Positions 1 through 7,193 of a DNA stretch of 11,449 nucleotides are shown here, one piece after another (position 1 is the first letter of the stretch; each line of letters starts with the position of its first letter). The notes under the pieces were generated by a model. The model searched no databases and had not been told where the DNA came from. It saw only the letters and a program-made list of their open reading frames with translations. The stretch covers positions 1-11,449 of the forward strand of contig JAQIDA010000077.1 in assembly GCA_027858275.1 (NCBI GenBank). Reading direction: 5' to 3'. Source of the DNA: Candidatus Kapaibacterium sp. GTDB lineage: Bacteria; Bacteroidota; Ignavibacteria; Kapaibacteriales; UBA2268. Made by a program: the position numbers and the translations under genes.

Positions 1-20
1 GTTTAGAATGGTTTTTTTTA

Positions 21-28
21 TATTTTTG
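21..28 (+). promoter_or_regulatory. possible Bacteroidota-type -7 box upstream of rpsL
   Basis: The octamer TATTTTTG fits the TAnnTTTG consensus known for the primary sigma factor of Bacteroidota. It would start transcription near position 35 and give an rpsL leader of about 50 nt. The matching -33 element (TTTG) would lie at or beyond the left edge, so it cannot be checked. The region is T-rich, so a chance match is quite possible. The 83 bases before rpsL otherwise show only the ribosome binding site. Confidence 0.2.
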
Positions 29-71
29 CAAGCTCTGAAATAACTGAGAAATGTATTTGAATGATTTTTCC

Positions 72-75
72 GGAG
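72..75 (+). promoter_or_regulatory. Shine-Dalgarno motif deciding the GTG start of rpsL
   Basis: GGAG lies 8 nt before a GTG codon at 84. The reading frame from this GTG gives the expected S12 N-terminus (MPTISQLIRKP), so motif and homology agree on the start. Confidence 0.8.
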
Positions 76-83
76 ATAAGTAA

Positions 84-461
84 GTGCCGACAATAAGCCA
101 ATTAATTAGAAAGCCCAGAAAGCGTAAAACTAAGAAAAGTAACGCTCCTGCGCTGGATTCGTGTCCTCAGAGACGCGGTGTATGTACAAGAGTATATACG
201 ACTACTCCTAAAAAACCTAATTCGGCGTTGCGCAAAGTCGCACGTGTGAGATTATCCTCAGGTGTTGAGGTAACATCATATATCCCGGGTGAAGGTCATA
301 ATTTGCAGGAACACTCCATCGTGTATATTCGCGGAGGAAGAATTAAAGATATTCCCGGTGTCAGATATCACGTATTAAGAGGTGTTGCTGATACTCAAGG
401 GGTAGAAGGCAGAAATCAGGGACGTTCCAAATACGGAACAAAACGCCCTAAGAAAAAATAA
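84..461 (+). CDS. rpsL: 30S ribosomal protein S12 (uS12)
   Basis: S12 sits at the decoding centre of the small subunit and helps control the accuracy of tRNA selection. The 125-residue product matches the family along its length (E. coli 124 aa). TTTPKKPNSALRK lies at residues 39-51 and GGRIKDIPGVRYH at 84-96. Lys43 and Lys88, the positions classically changed in streptomycin-resistant mutants, are wild type. Asp89, equivalent to the residue methylthiolated by RimO in E. coli, is present. The start is GTG with a GGAG motif 8 nt upstream. It is the first gene of the str cluster; rpsG follows after 37 nt. The identification is secure. Confidence 0.98.
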   Translation: MPTISQLIRKPRKRKTKKSNAPALDSCPQRRGVCTRVYTTTPKKPNSALRKVARVRLSSGVEVTSYIPGEGHNLQEHSIVYIRGGRIKDIPGVRYHVLRGVADTQGVEGRNQGRSKYGTKRPKKK

Positions 462-498
462 GAATTGAATATTCATAATTCTATATAAAGATTGAAAC

Positions 499-966
499 AT
501 GAGAAAAAGACGCGCAGAGAAAAGACGGATAATCCCGGATCCTAAATTCAACGATTTATTGTTGTCAAGATTCATCAATAATATTATGCTCAACGGCGAA
601 AAAAACGTTGCCAGAGGAATTATGTATGATGCTCTTGAATTGGTAGCCGAACGTACAAAAAAAGATCCTCTCGAAGTATTCAAAAAAGCAGTTTCCAATG
701 TTGCTCCCGTGACTGAAGTTAAATCACGCAGAGTCGGCGGTGCTACTTACCAGGTGCCTGTGGATGTTCGCGATGACAGACGCACAGCGTTAGCAATCCG
801 TTGGTTGAAGGTATATGCCAAAGCAAGAAGAGATAAAACTATGGCGATGCGTCTCGCTGCAGAACTCATCTCAGCTTCCAACAGTGAAGGTGCAGCGGTT
901 AAGAAAAAAGAAGATATCCACAGAATGGCTGAAGCAAACAAAGCGTTTGCCCACTTCAAGTGGTAA
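499..966 (+). CDS. rpsG: 30S ribosomal protein S7 (uS7)
   Basis: S7 is a primary 16S rRNA binding protein that nucleates assembly of the 30S head and lines the E site. The 155-residue product has the usual bacterial length and begins MRKRRAEKRR. The conserved beta-hairpin region VGGATYQVPVDVR is at residues 79-91, and the C-terminal helical part ends AFAHFKW. No Shine-Dalgarno motif precedes the ATG, although rpsL upstream has one. In E. coli, S7 represses its operon through a structure in a longer rpsL-rpsG gap. Here the gap is only 37 nt, so that mechanism is not evident. fusA follows after 45 nt. Confidence 0.98.
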   Translation: MRKRRAEKRRIIPDPKFNDLLLSRFINNIMLNGEKNVARGIMYDALELVAERTKKDPLEVFKKAVSNVAPVTEVKSRRVGGATYQVPVDVRDDRRTALAIRWLKVYAKARRDKTMAMRLAAELISASNSEGAAVKKKEDIHRMAEANKAFAHFKW

Positions 967-1011
967 TAATTATTAGTTCTTTGTCAATCAGAATAGTTTA
1001 CGGTTAATATT

Positions 1012-3066
1012 ATGTCAAAATCAATAGCCATATCGAAAATCCGAAACATCGGAATTATGGCCCATATTGATGCCGGCAAAACTACTACTACGGAGAGAAT
1101 GCTCTTCTACTCAGGTTCGATCCATCGAATCGGGCAGGTCGATGACGGCACTGCTTTCATGGATTCAATGAATCAAGAAAAGGAGAGAGGTATAACCATA
1201 ATGTCTGCGGCTACAACATGTTTCTGGGATGAACACCGGATCAACATAATTGATACACCCGGACATGTTGATTTTACAGCAGAAGTGCAAAGATCCCTCA
1301 GAGTATTAGACGGAGCTGTTGCGCTTTTTTGCGCTGTGGGTGGGGTTGAACCCCAATCCGAAACAGTCTGGCACCAAGCCGATGAATATAAAGTACCCCG
1401 AATTGCTTATGTAAATAAGATGGACAGAATGGGTGCTGACTTCTATCGGACTATTGACATGATAAAAGAAAAGTTCGGTGCTAACCCCGTGCCTTTGACG
1501 CTCCCCATAGGAGCTGAATCAGAATTTGAAGCTGTTATCGATTTATTGCAAATGAAATCTATATACTTCGATGCTGAAACAGAAGGTCGGGAATTTGAAC
1601 TTAGAGAGATACCTGAAGAATATCTCGAAAAAGCAGAAGTCGCAAGGCAAGTTATATTAGATGTCGCCGCCGAAAATGACGACGAACTTCTTTCTAAATA
1701 TCTTGACGGTGCGGAACTGACAACAGAAGAAATTGAAAGCGGAATAAGAAAAGCCGTAATCAATTTAACTGTATTGCCGGTTTTCTGCGGTTCATCGCTT
1801 TCCAATATCGGCGTTCAGCCCTTGTTCGATGCTATCGTCAAATACCTTCCGTCACCTAAAGATGTTGAACACTACACAGGGTTTGATGTTACGGATGATG
1901 AAAAGGAATTAACAAGGTTGCCGCTGAATAAACAACCCTTTTCGGCTTTAGCATTTAAAGTGTTGGTTGATCCCTTTGTCGGGAAATTGACATTCTGCCG
2001 AATTTACTCAGGTGTTATAAAAGCAGGAGAATCTGTTTTTAACTCATCAACGAGCAAAAAGGAAAAAGTCGGCAAGATCATGCTGATGCATTCCAATAAA
2101 AGGGAAGAGATCAAGGAAGCGGGAGCAGGCCAGATAGTAGCAATACCCGGGCTTAGGTTCACATTAACCGGCAACACACTATGTTCGCAAACAGAACCAA
2201 TAGTATATGAGAAAATAGAATTTTCCGAACCTGTGATTAATCAATCAATCGAAGCCAAGAATATGGCAGAGAGAGAAAAATTGATCGACGTCCTCGGGAA
2301 ATTGTGTGAAGAAGATCCGACTCTCAGAGTTAATACAGATGAAGAGAGCGGACAATTGATATTAAGCGGAGTTGGTGAACTTCATTTGGAGATTATTGTT
2401 GATCGTCTCAGACGGGAATTCAGTATCACCGCCAAACTCGGTAAGCCTCAAGTATCGTTCAGAGAGACGATAACTGAGAGTGTAATCGAAAACGGCGTGT
2501 TAGACAGACTTGTCGGCGGGAAAGCTCAATACGCGGAAGTCAGCGTAAAGCTCGAACCGGCAGGGAAAGAAGAAGGACTGTCAGTTATAAACAAATTAGA
2601 CGAAAACAAGGTTCCAAAAGAATTTCATCAATCTATCGAAAAAGGGGTTAGAGAATCATTGAAAACCGGCCCGAGAGGTTATCAAATGACAGACGTGACC
2701 GCGACAATTTTAGACGCGGGTTTTAATCCTGAATCAGCAAACGATGTAGCTTTTATTTTCGCGGGTTCGACCGCAGTGAAAGCAGGAGTTAAAAGAGCAA
2801 GTCCTCAAATGCTCGAACCTGTGTTCTCATTAGAGGTTGTGTCTCCCGAAGAATATGTCGGAGACGTAATCGCTGATTTGAGCGTAAGAAGAGGAAGAGT
2901 AGAAGGAATTACTCAGAAAGGGAAAATGCAAGTTGTCAAAGCAACCGCACCCCTTTCAGAGATGTTCGGATATATTACGAAGTTAAGGTCCCTTAGTAAG
3001 GGCAGAGCAATATATACGATGACATTCTCTCATTACGAGGAAGCACTGACGAATAATAGTAAATAA
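1012..3066 (+). CDS. fusA: translation elongation factor G, divergent domain IV
   Basis: EF-G is the ribosome-dependent GTPase that drives translocation and, with RRF, ribosome recycling. The G domain is complete: P-loop AHIDAGKT (17-24), switch I ending ERGITI (58-63), DTPGH (81-85, with the catalytic His) and NKMD (135-138). Domain II lies around 308-392 and domain III around 396-480. Domain IV (about 482-600) departs from the canonical translocase. The usual HxKQSGGxGQYG reads LDRLVGGKAQYA (497-508). The tip loop with E. coli His583 reads AGFNPESAND (569-578), placing Asn572 there. Domain V is well conserved (VGDVIADL, PLSEMFGY). The chain ends at HYEEALTNNSK, without the usual C-terminal helix, so 684 aa is short against about 700. 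Domain V is in frame, so this is not a frameshift. The segment RETI..VLDRLVGGK and the short end recall mtEFG2/spdEFG2 (inference). No Shine-Dalgarno motif is visible. Confidence 0.93.
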   Translation: MSKSIAISKIRNIGIMAHIDAGKTTTTERMLFYSGSIHRIGQVDDGTAFMDSMNQEKERGITIMSAATTCFWDEHRINIIDTPGHVDFTAEVQRSLRVLDGAVALFCAVGGVEPQSETVWHQADEYKVPRIAYVNKMDRMGADFYRTIDMIKEKFGANPVPLTLPIGAESEFEAVIDLLQMKSIYFDAETEGREFELREIPEEYLEKAEVARQVILDVAAENDDELLSKYLDGAELTTEEIESGIRKAVINLTVLPVFCGSSLSNIGVQPLFDAIVKYLPSPKDVEHYTGFDVTDDEKELTRLPLNKQPFSALAFKVLVDPFVGKLTFCRIYSGVIKAGESVFNSSTSKKEKVGKIMLMHSNKREEIKEAGAGQIVAIPGLRFTLTGNTLCSQTEPIVYEKIEFSEPVINQSIEAKNMAEREKLIDVLGKLCEEDPTLRVNTDEESGQLILSGVGELHLEIIVDRLRREFSITAKLGKPQVSFRETITESVIENGVLDRLVGGKAQYAEVSVKLEPAGKEEGLSVINKLDENKVPKEFHQSIEKGVRESLKTGPRGYQMTDVTATILDAGFNPESANDVAFIFAGSTAVKAGVKRASPQMLEPVFSLEVVSPEEYVGDVIADLSVRRGRVEGITQKGKMQVVKATAPLSEMFGYITKLRSLSKGRAIYTMTFSHYEEALTNNSK

Positions 3067-3136
3067 TTATTCTGATAAGAGAAAAAACTGATACTATATA
3101 ATAAATAATTCATTAAAATTAAATTGGAGCATTATC
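3067..3136 (+). promoter_or_regulatory. AT-rich fusA-tuf spacer, possible internal promoter region
   Basis: This is the longest gap between genes in the window (70 nt), with only 13 G or C bases. It contains a perfect TATAAT at 3097-3102 but no TTGACA-like hexamer at the right distance and no TAnnTTTG box. GGAG at 3126-3129 is the ribosome binding site of tuf. A separate tuf promoter is plausible because EF-Tu is usually needed in excess over EF-G. Sequence support is weak. Confidence 0.2.
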
Positions 3137-4348
3137 ATGGCAAAAGAAAAATTTGATCGCTCGAAACCACACATCAACTTATGTACAATCGGACACGTTG
3201 ATCATGGTAAAACAACATTAACAGCTGCTATAACAATGGGTTTAGCTAAAAAAACTCCCGGTGCGGATATTCGTTCATTCGATTCTATCGACAACGCGCC
3301 TGAAGAAAAAGCACGCGGTATAACAATCGCTACTGCTCACGTTGAGTACGAAACAGAAGCTCGTCACTATGCACACGTTGACTGCCCGGGTCACGCTGAT
3401 TATATCAAAAACATGATCACAGGCGCAGCTCAGATGGATGGCGCTATTCTTGTTTGCGCTGCAACTGACGGACCTATGCCCCAGACTCGCGAACATATCC
3501 TTTTAGCTCGCCAGGTTGGTGTGCCTAAAATGGTTGTATTCATGAACAAAGTTGATATTGCTGACGAAGAACTTCTTGAACTCGTTGAAATGGAACTTCG
3601 CGAATTGTTGGATGAATATAAATTCCCAGGCGATGAAATTCCAATCATTCCGGGTTCAGCTCTTCAGGCTCTCAATGCAGGTTCTGACGAATCAGCAACA
3701 GTTGATGATCCAAGATTAGAATGTATCTACAAATTGATGGACGAAGTTGATTCTTATCTCCCTACTCCGGAACGCGATGTAGACAAACCATTCTTGATGC
3801 CTGTTGAAGATGTCTTCTCAATTACAGGTCGCGGCACAGTTGCTACAGGTCGTATCGAACGCGGTATTGTTAAAGTTGGCGAAGAAGTTGAAATCGTTGG
3901 TTTCGGTCTTCACAAAAAAACAGTATGTACGGGCGTTGAAATGTTCCGCAAATTACTTGATGAAGGTCAAGCGGGCGACAACGTTGGTATCTTGCTTCGC
4001 GGCATAGACAAAAAAGAAATCGTACGCGGAATGTGCCTTGCCAAAAAAGGTTCAATCACACCGCATCATAAATTCTTCGGTCAGATTTATTTCTTGACTA
4101 AAGACGAAGGCGGACGCCACACACCATTCTTCAGTGGTTACAGACCACAGTTCTATTTCCGTACAACAGATGTTACGGGAATCATGAACCTTCCTGAAGG
4201 TGTTGAAATGGTAATGCCGGGCGATAACCATGACAAATTAGAAATCGAACTCATCACTCAGGTCGCTATGGAATCAGGACTTCGTTTCGCTATTCGCGAA
4301 GGCGGAAGAACAGTAGGCGCCGGTGTTGTAGTTGAAATCGCTGAATAA
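3137..4348 (+). CDS. tuf: translation elongation factor Tu
   Basis: EF-Tu carries aminoacyl-tRNA to the ribosomal A site as a GTP complex. The 403-residue product shows GHVDHGKT (19-26), the switch I sequence EEKARGITI (56-64), DCPGH (82-86), NKVD (137-140) and GSAL (173-176). Domains 2 and 3 follow, with GRGTVATGRIERG (231-243), GGRHTPFF (325-332) and YRPQFYFRTTDVTG (335-348), ending GGRTVGAGVVVEIAE. GGAG lies 7 nt before the ATG. Unusual points are six cysteines (16, 83, 107, 196, 264, 300). Cys16 replaces the common Gly before TIGHVDHGKT, and Cys300-Lys304 gives MCLAKKG where the family usually has a xVxAKPG form. Arginine codons are mostly CGC/CGT, unlike fusA. Its place directly before rpsJ fits FCB-group bacteria. 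Confidence 0.98.
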   Translation: MAKEKFDRSKPHINLCTIGHVDHGKTTLTAAITMGLAKKTPGADIRSFDSIDNAPEEKARGITIATAHVEYETEARHYAHVDCPGHADYIKNMITGAAQMDGAILVCAATDGPMPQTREHILLARQVGVPKMVVFMNKVDIADEELLELVEMELRELLDEYKFPGDEIPIIPGSALQALNAGSDESATVDDPRLECIYKLMDEVDSYLPTPERDVDKPFLMPVEDVFSITGRGTVATGRIERGIVKVGEEVEIVGFGLHKKTVCTGVEMFRKLLDEGQAGDNVGILLRGIDKKEIVRGMCLAKKGSITPHHKFFGQIYFLTKDEGGRHTPFFSGYRPQFYFRTTDVTGIMNLPEGVEMVMPGDNHDKLEIELITQVAMESGLRFAIREGGRTVGAGVVVEIAE

Positions 4349-4394
4349 ATCGACAATGAAAAAAGTAATAATGGGCAACACAAATTTAGAATTT

Positions 4395-4398
4395 GGAG
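4395..4398 (+). promoter_or_regulatory. Shine-Dalgarno motif deciding the TTG start of rpsJ
   Basis: GGAG ends 6 nt before a TTG at 4405. Another in-frame TTG at 4393 overlaps this motif and would add four residues (MEFK) not found in S10. The TTG at 4405 is therefore the better start. Confidence 0.75.
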
Positions 4399-4404
4399 TT
4401 TAAA

Positions 4405-4713
4405 TTGGCTACACAAAAAATTCGCATTAAGTTGAAATCATACGATCATAACTTAATAGACAAATCTTGCGAGAGAATCGTGAAAACAGTCAAGCAAACA
4501 GGCGCGGTTATTTCCGGTCCGATACCTCTTCCTACAGGAAGATCAGTATATACTGTGAACAGATCGCCGCATGTTAATAAAAAATCGAGAGAGCAGTTCG
4601 AAACCAGAACTCATAAGAGACTGATTGACATCTTAAGCTCTACTCAGAAGACAATAGATGCTTTGATGCGTTTGGAATTGCCTGCGGGTGTCGATGTTGA
4701 AGTTAAAGTATAA
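4405..4713 (+). CDS. rpsJ: 30S ribosomal protein S10 (uS10)
   Basis: S10 is a late-assembling protein of the 30S head; with NusB it also takes part in transcription antitermination in bacteria where this is known. With the TTG start chosen here the product is 102 aa (E. coli 103), beginning MATQKIRIKLKSYDHNLID. The conserved loop GPIPLPTGRSVYTVNRSPHV is at residues 38-57, and the TRTHKRLIDI segment is at 68-77. The protein ends LPAGVDVEVKV as the family does. A frame opening at 4393 would use a TTG that overlaps the ribosome binding site. The gene opens the S10 cluster, 56 nt after tuf. No L4-responsive leader hairpin is visible in that gap. Confidence 0.97.
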   Translation: MATQKIRIKLKSYDHNLIDKSCERIVKTVKQTGAVISGPIPLPTGRSVYTVNRSPHVNKKSREQFETRTHKRLIDILSSTQKTIDALMRLELPAGVDVEVKV

Positions 4714-4728
4714 TAATGGAGAAAACAA

Positions 4729-5352
4729 ATGACTGCGGCTATTCTTGGAAAGAAAGTCGGAATGACCAGTCTGTTTACTGATAAAGGCGCAAAAGTCCCG
4801 GTTACGGTTATCCAAGCCGGACCTTGCACCATTACTCAGATAAAAACAATGAAGACAGACGGTTATTCTGCAGTACAGTTGGGATTCGAAGAGATACCCG
4901 AAAGAAAAGTAAATAAACCTTTAGCAGGCCATTTTGCTAAGGTTGGGTCGAAACCGATGAGAACTCTCAAAGAGTTCCGTGACATGAACGTAGATTTTAA
5001 TGAAGGCGACGAAATAACAGTCGAACAATTTAACATCGGCGATAAAGTCAAGGTTTCGGGAACAGGTAAAGGTCGAGGATTTCAGGGCGTTGTGAAAAGA
5101 CACCACTTTAAAGGTGTTGGTATGGCAACTCACGGTCAGAAAGATCGCCAGAGACACGGTGGTTCAGTAGGACAGTCATCTTGGCCCTCAAGAATTCTCA
5201 AAGGGGTACGCATGCCGGGTCGCATGGGCGGCAAACGCGTAACAATTAGTAATATAGAAGTTATGGATATTGTATCCGATCAGAATATTATTATCGTTAA
5301 AGGATGTCTCCCCGGACCAATTAATTCACTATTAGAAATCGTTAAGCGATAG
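4729..5352 (+). CDS. rplC: 50S ribosomal protein L3 (uL3)
   Basis: L3 is an early-assembly 50S protein with a long finger reaching toward the peptidyl transferase centre. The 207-residue product starts MTAAILGKKVGMTSLF, the usual L3 opening. It has the central GKGRGFQGVVKRH (113-125) and the finger HGGSVGQSSWPSRILKG (143-159). In E. coli the finger reads GQNQTPG, and its second Gln (Gln150) is methylated by PrmB. Here the aligned residue is Ser151, so that modification site is absent. GGAG lies 7 nt before the ATG, and the gene follows rpsJ after 15 nt. Confidence 0.98.
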   Translation: MTAAILGKKVGMTSLFTDKGAKVPVTVIQAGPCTITQIKTMKTDGYSAVQLGFEEIPERKVNKPLAGHFAKVGSKPMRTLKEFRDMNVDFNEGDEITVEQFNIGDKVKVSGTGKGRGFQGVVKRHHFKGVGMATHGQKDRQRHGGSVGQSSWPSRILKGVRMPGRMGGKRVTISNIEVMDIVSDQNIIIVKGCLPGPINSLLEIVKR

Positions 5353-5362
5353 GCGAAATACA

Positions 5363-5989
5363 ATGCTATTAGACATATTTAAAATAGACGGCAGTAAATC
5401 GGGGCAAGTTGAAATGAACGACGCCATATTCGGAATTGATCCGAACGAGCATGCTATGCATATGGCAGTTGTTGCTTATCTCGCCCATCAGAGACAGGGT
5501 ACTGCAAAAACCAAAACTCGCTCTGAAGTTCGCGGCGGCGGAAGAAAACCATGGAGACAAAAAGGCCGAGGCACAGCCAGAGCCGGTACGATAAGATCAC
5601 CTTTATGGGCAGGCGGCGGAACAATCCACGGCCCCGTACCACACAAGTACACAATAGACTTGCCGAAAAAAGTAAAAAGACTTGCAAGAAAATCAGCATT
5701 CTCAACGAGAATCTCTGAAAATAACATCAAGATTGTTGAAGATTTCACATTCGACGAAATCAAAACAAAACAGATGACAGAAGTCTTGAAAAGTTTAGAA
5801 CTCAGCGGAGAAAAAACATTGATTCTCGTCCCCAAAGTGGATGAAAAAGTATATATTTCAGCAAGAAATATCCCTAATGTAAAAGTTGCTCCGGCAGATT
5901 TAGCTTCAACTTATGATATACTAAATCATAAGAAGATCCTTATTCTCAAAAGTTCGATTGACACAATTGATAAAACATTTAGTTTATAA
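5363..5989 (+). CDS. rplD: 50S ribosomal protein L4 (uL4)
   Basis: L4 binds 23S rRNA early in assembly, and its extended loop forms part of the exit tunnel constriction. The product is 208 aa (E. coli 201). The tunnel loop is clear at residues 58-90: KPWRQKGRGTARAG at 62-75, followed by RSPLWAGGGTIHGPVP. The globular part carries LARKSAFSTR and a C-terminal Rossmann-like half. In E. coli, L4 represses the S10 operon through a leader that is not seen here. It lies 10 nt after rplC with only a weak AGGCGAA motif overlapping that gene's stop region, so translational coupling is likely. Confidence 0.97.
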   Translation: MLLDIFKIDGSKSGQVEMNDAIFGIDPNEHAMHMAVVAYLAHQRQGTAKTKTRSEVRGGGRKPWRQKGRGTARAGTIRSPLWAGGGTIHGPVPHKYTIDLPKKVKRLARKSAFSTRISENNIKIVEDFTFDEIKTKQMTEVLKSLELSGEKTLILVPKVDEKVYISARNIPNVKVAPADLASTYDILNHKKILILKSSIDTIDKTFSL

Positions 5990-6006
5990 TATCCGGGCCT
6001 AAAACA

Positions 6007-6309
6007 ATGATAGAAATTATTAAACGCCCCTTGGTGACGGAAAAAGCAATGAAGCTCAGTGAAGTTGGGCAGTATTGTTTTATTGTTGACCCTGATGCAA
6101 ACAAAATTGAAATCAAAAAAGCAATTGAAGATTTGTTTGAAGTCAAAGTCAACAGTATTCGTACACTGAGAGCAAAAGGTAAAGTCAAAACAAAATTTAC
6201 CAAAAAAGGCTTGATGAGAGGTTCATCACCACTGCGTAAAAAAGCCTACGTGACCTTAAAAGAAGGTTATACAATAGATATCGTATCCGGCACTGCCGGC
6301 GATGAGTAA
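6007..6309 (+). CDS. rplW: 50S ribosomal protein L23 (uL23)
   Basis: L23 lies at the tunnel exit of the 50S subunit and is the docking site for trigger factor and SRP. The 100-residue product begins MIEIIKRPLVTEKAMKL, the typical opening. It continues with YCFIVDPDANKIEIKKAIEDLF and the conserved VNSIRTLRAKGK, ending with the basic and beta-strand segment KKAYVTLKEGYTIDI. Length matches the family. No Shine-Dalgarno motif precedes the ATG; the gap to rplD is 17 nt and reinitiation after rplD is plausible. Confidence 0.97.
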   Translation: MIEIIKRPLVTEKAMKLSEVGQYCFIVDPDANKIEIKKAIEDLFEVKVNSIRTLRAKGKVKTKFTKKGLMRGSSPLRKKAYVTLKEGYTIDIVSGTAGDE

Positions 6310-6339
6310 GTTTCAATAACAATTAAGATAAATTGAACA

Positions 6340-7179
6340 ATGGCTATTAGAACATTAAAACCGATGACACCGGGAACACGGTTCTACTCGATCAGCGCTT
6401 TCGACGAAATCACTGAATCAAAACCGTATAAACCTTTGCTTCGTCCCCTGAAAAAATCAGGCGGAAGAAATAATACCGGTAGAATAACATCGCGTCACAT
6501 AGGCGGCGGTCACAAAAGAAAATACAGAATTATAGATTTCAAAAGAAATAAGTACGACATTCCTATGACTGTCGAAACTATTGAATACGATCCTAACAGA
6601 TCCGCACGTATTGCATTATGTAAATACGAAGACGGAGAAAAAAGATATATACTCGCTCCTGACAAAGTCAAAGTTGGTGATATTCTTATTACTTCAGCTG
6701 ACGCGGAATTTAAAGACGGCAATACGCTGCCTCTAATAAAAATTCCTACAGGATTGTTTATTCATAATATTGAAATGAAACCCGGTAAAGGCGGACAGAT
6801 TGTTCGCTCTGCAGGAACTTCAGCGCAGATCGTTGCTTGTGATGACAAATTCGCGCAAGTGAAGATGCCTTCGGGCGAAGTTAGATTGATCCCCGCAAAT
6901 TGCCTCGCGACACTCGGTCACGTAAGCAATGGTGATCACATGAATATTATGCTCGGCAAAGCCGGCAGATCCAGATGGCTTGGAATCAGACCACAAACTC
7001 GCGCTATGTGTATGAACCCGGTCGATCACCCGATGGGTGGCGGCGAAGGTAAATCAAAATCCGGCGGTGGTCGTAAACATCCGAAATCCCCTTGGGGTCA
7101 GTATGCTAAGGGCGGAAATACTCGTAAGAAGAGTAAACAGTCTAATAAGTATGTTGTTAAGTCAAGAAAAATGAAATAA
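6340..7179 (+). CDS. rplB: 50S ribosomal protein L2 (uL2)
   Basis: L2 is a large 23S rRNA binding protein needed for subunit association and for an active peptidyl transferase centre. The 279-residue product has the N-terminal SGGRNNTGRITSRHIGGGHKR region (40-60), the OB and SH3-like core with YDPNRSARIAL (83-93), and the C-terminal NPVDHPMGGGEG (226-237). His230 corresponds to the E. coli His229 (mature numbering) reported as important for activity, and it is kept. The next His of the E. coli motif (DHPHGG) is Met232 here, a form I associate with Bacteroidota and relatives. The C-terminus is rich in Lys, Ser and Gly. There is no strong Shine-Dalgarno motif. Confidence 0.98.
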   Translation: MAIRTLKPMTPGTRFYSISAFDEITESKPYKPLLRPLKKSGGRNNTGRITSRHIGGGHKRKYRIIDFKRNKYDIPMTVETIEYDPNRSARIALCKYEDGEKRYILAPDKVKVGDILITSADAEFKDGNTLPLIKIPTGLFIHNIEMKPGKGGQIVRSAGTSAQIVACDDKFAQVKMPSGEVRLIPANCLATLGHVSNGDHMNIMLGKAGRSRWLGIRPQTRAMCMNPVDHPMGGGEGKSKSGGGRKHPKSPWGQYAKGGNTRKKSKQSNKYVVKSRKMK

Positions 7180-7193
7180 AGGGGTAATTCAAA

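Noticed and set aside
462..481. Inverted repeat GAATT/AATTC flanking a 10-nt loop in the rpsL-rpsG gap
   Set aside because: Only five A/U-rich base pairs, so it would be barely stable. It has no U-tract like a terminator and no resemblance to the S7 target.
3097..3102. TATAAT hexamer as a separate tuf promoter
   Set aside because: No -35 partner is visible, the spacer is about 80% A+T so a chance match is likely, and the probable lineage uses a different promoter consensus. Kept only as a low-confidence region.
3010..3136. Frameshift or truncation of fusA as the cause of the short C-terminus
   Set aside because: Domain V is intact and in frame up to the end, and no downstream sequence encodes the missing helix in any frame.
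3804..4007. A + strand frame of 67 codons inside tuf, and another at 10616-10837 inside rplE
   Set aside because: Both lie inside well-conserved genes in another frame and have no support as real proteins.
4393..4404. Upstream TTG start for rpsJ
   Set aside because: It overlaps the GGAG motif and would add four residues not found in S10. The TTG at 4405 has correct spacing.
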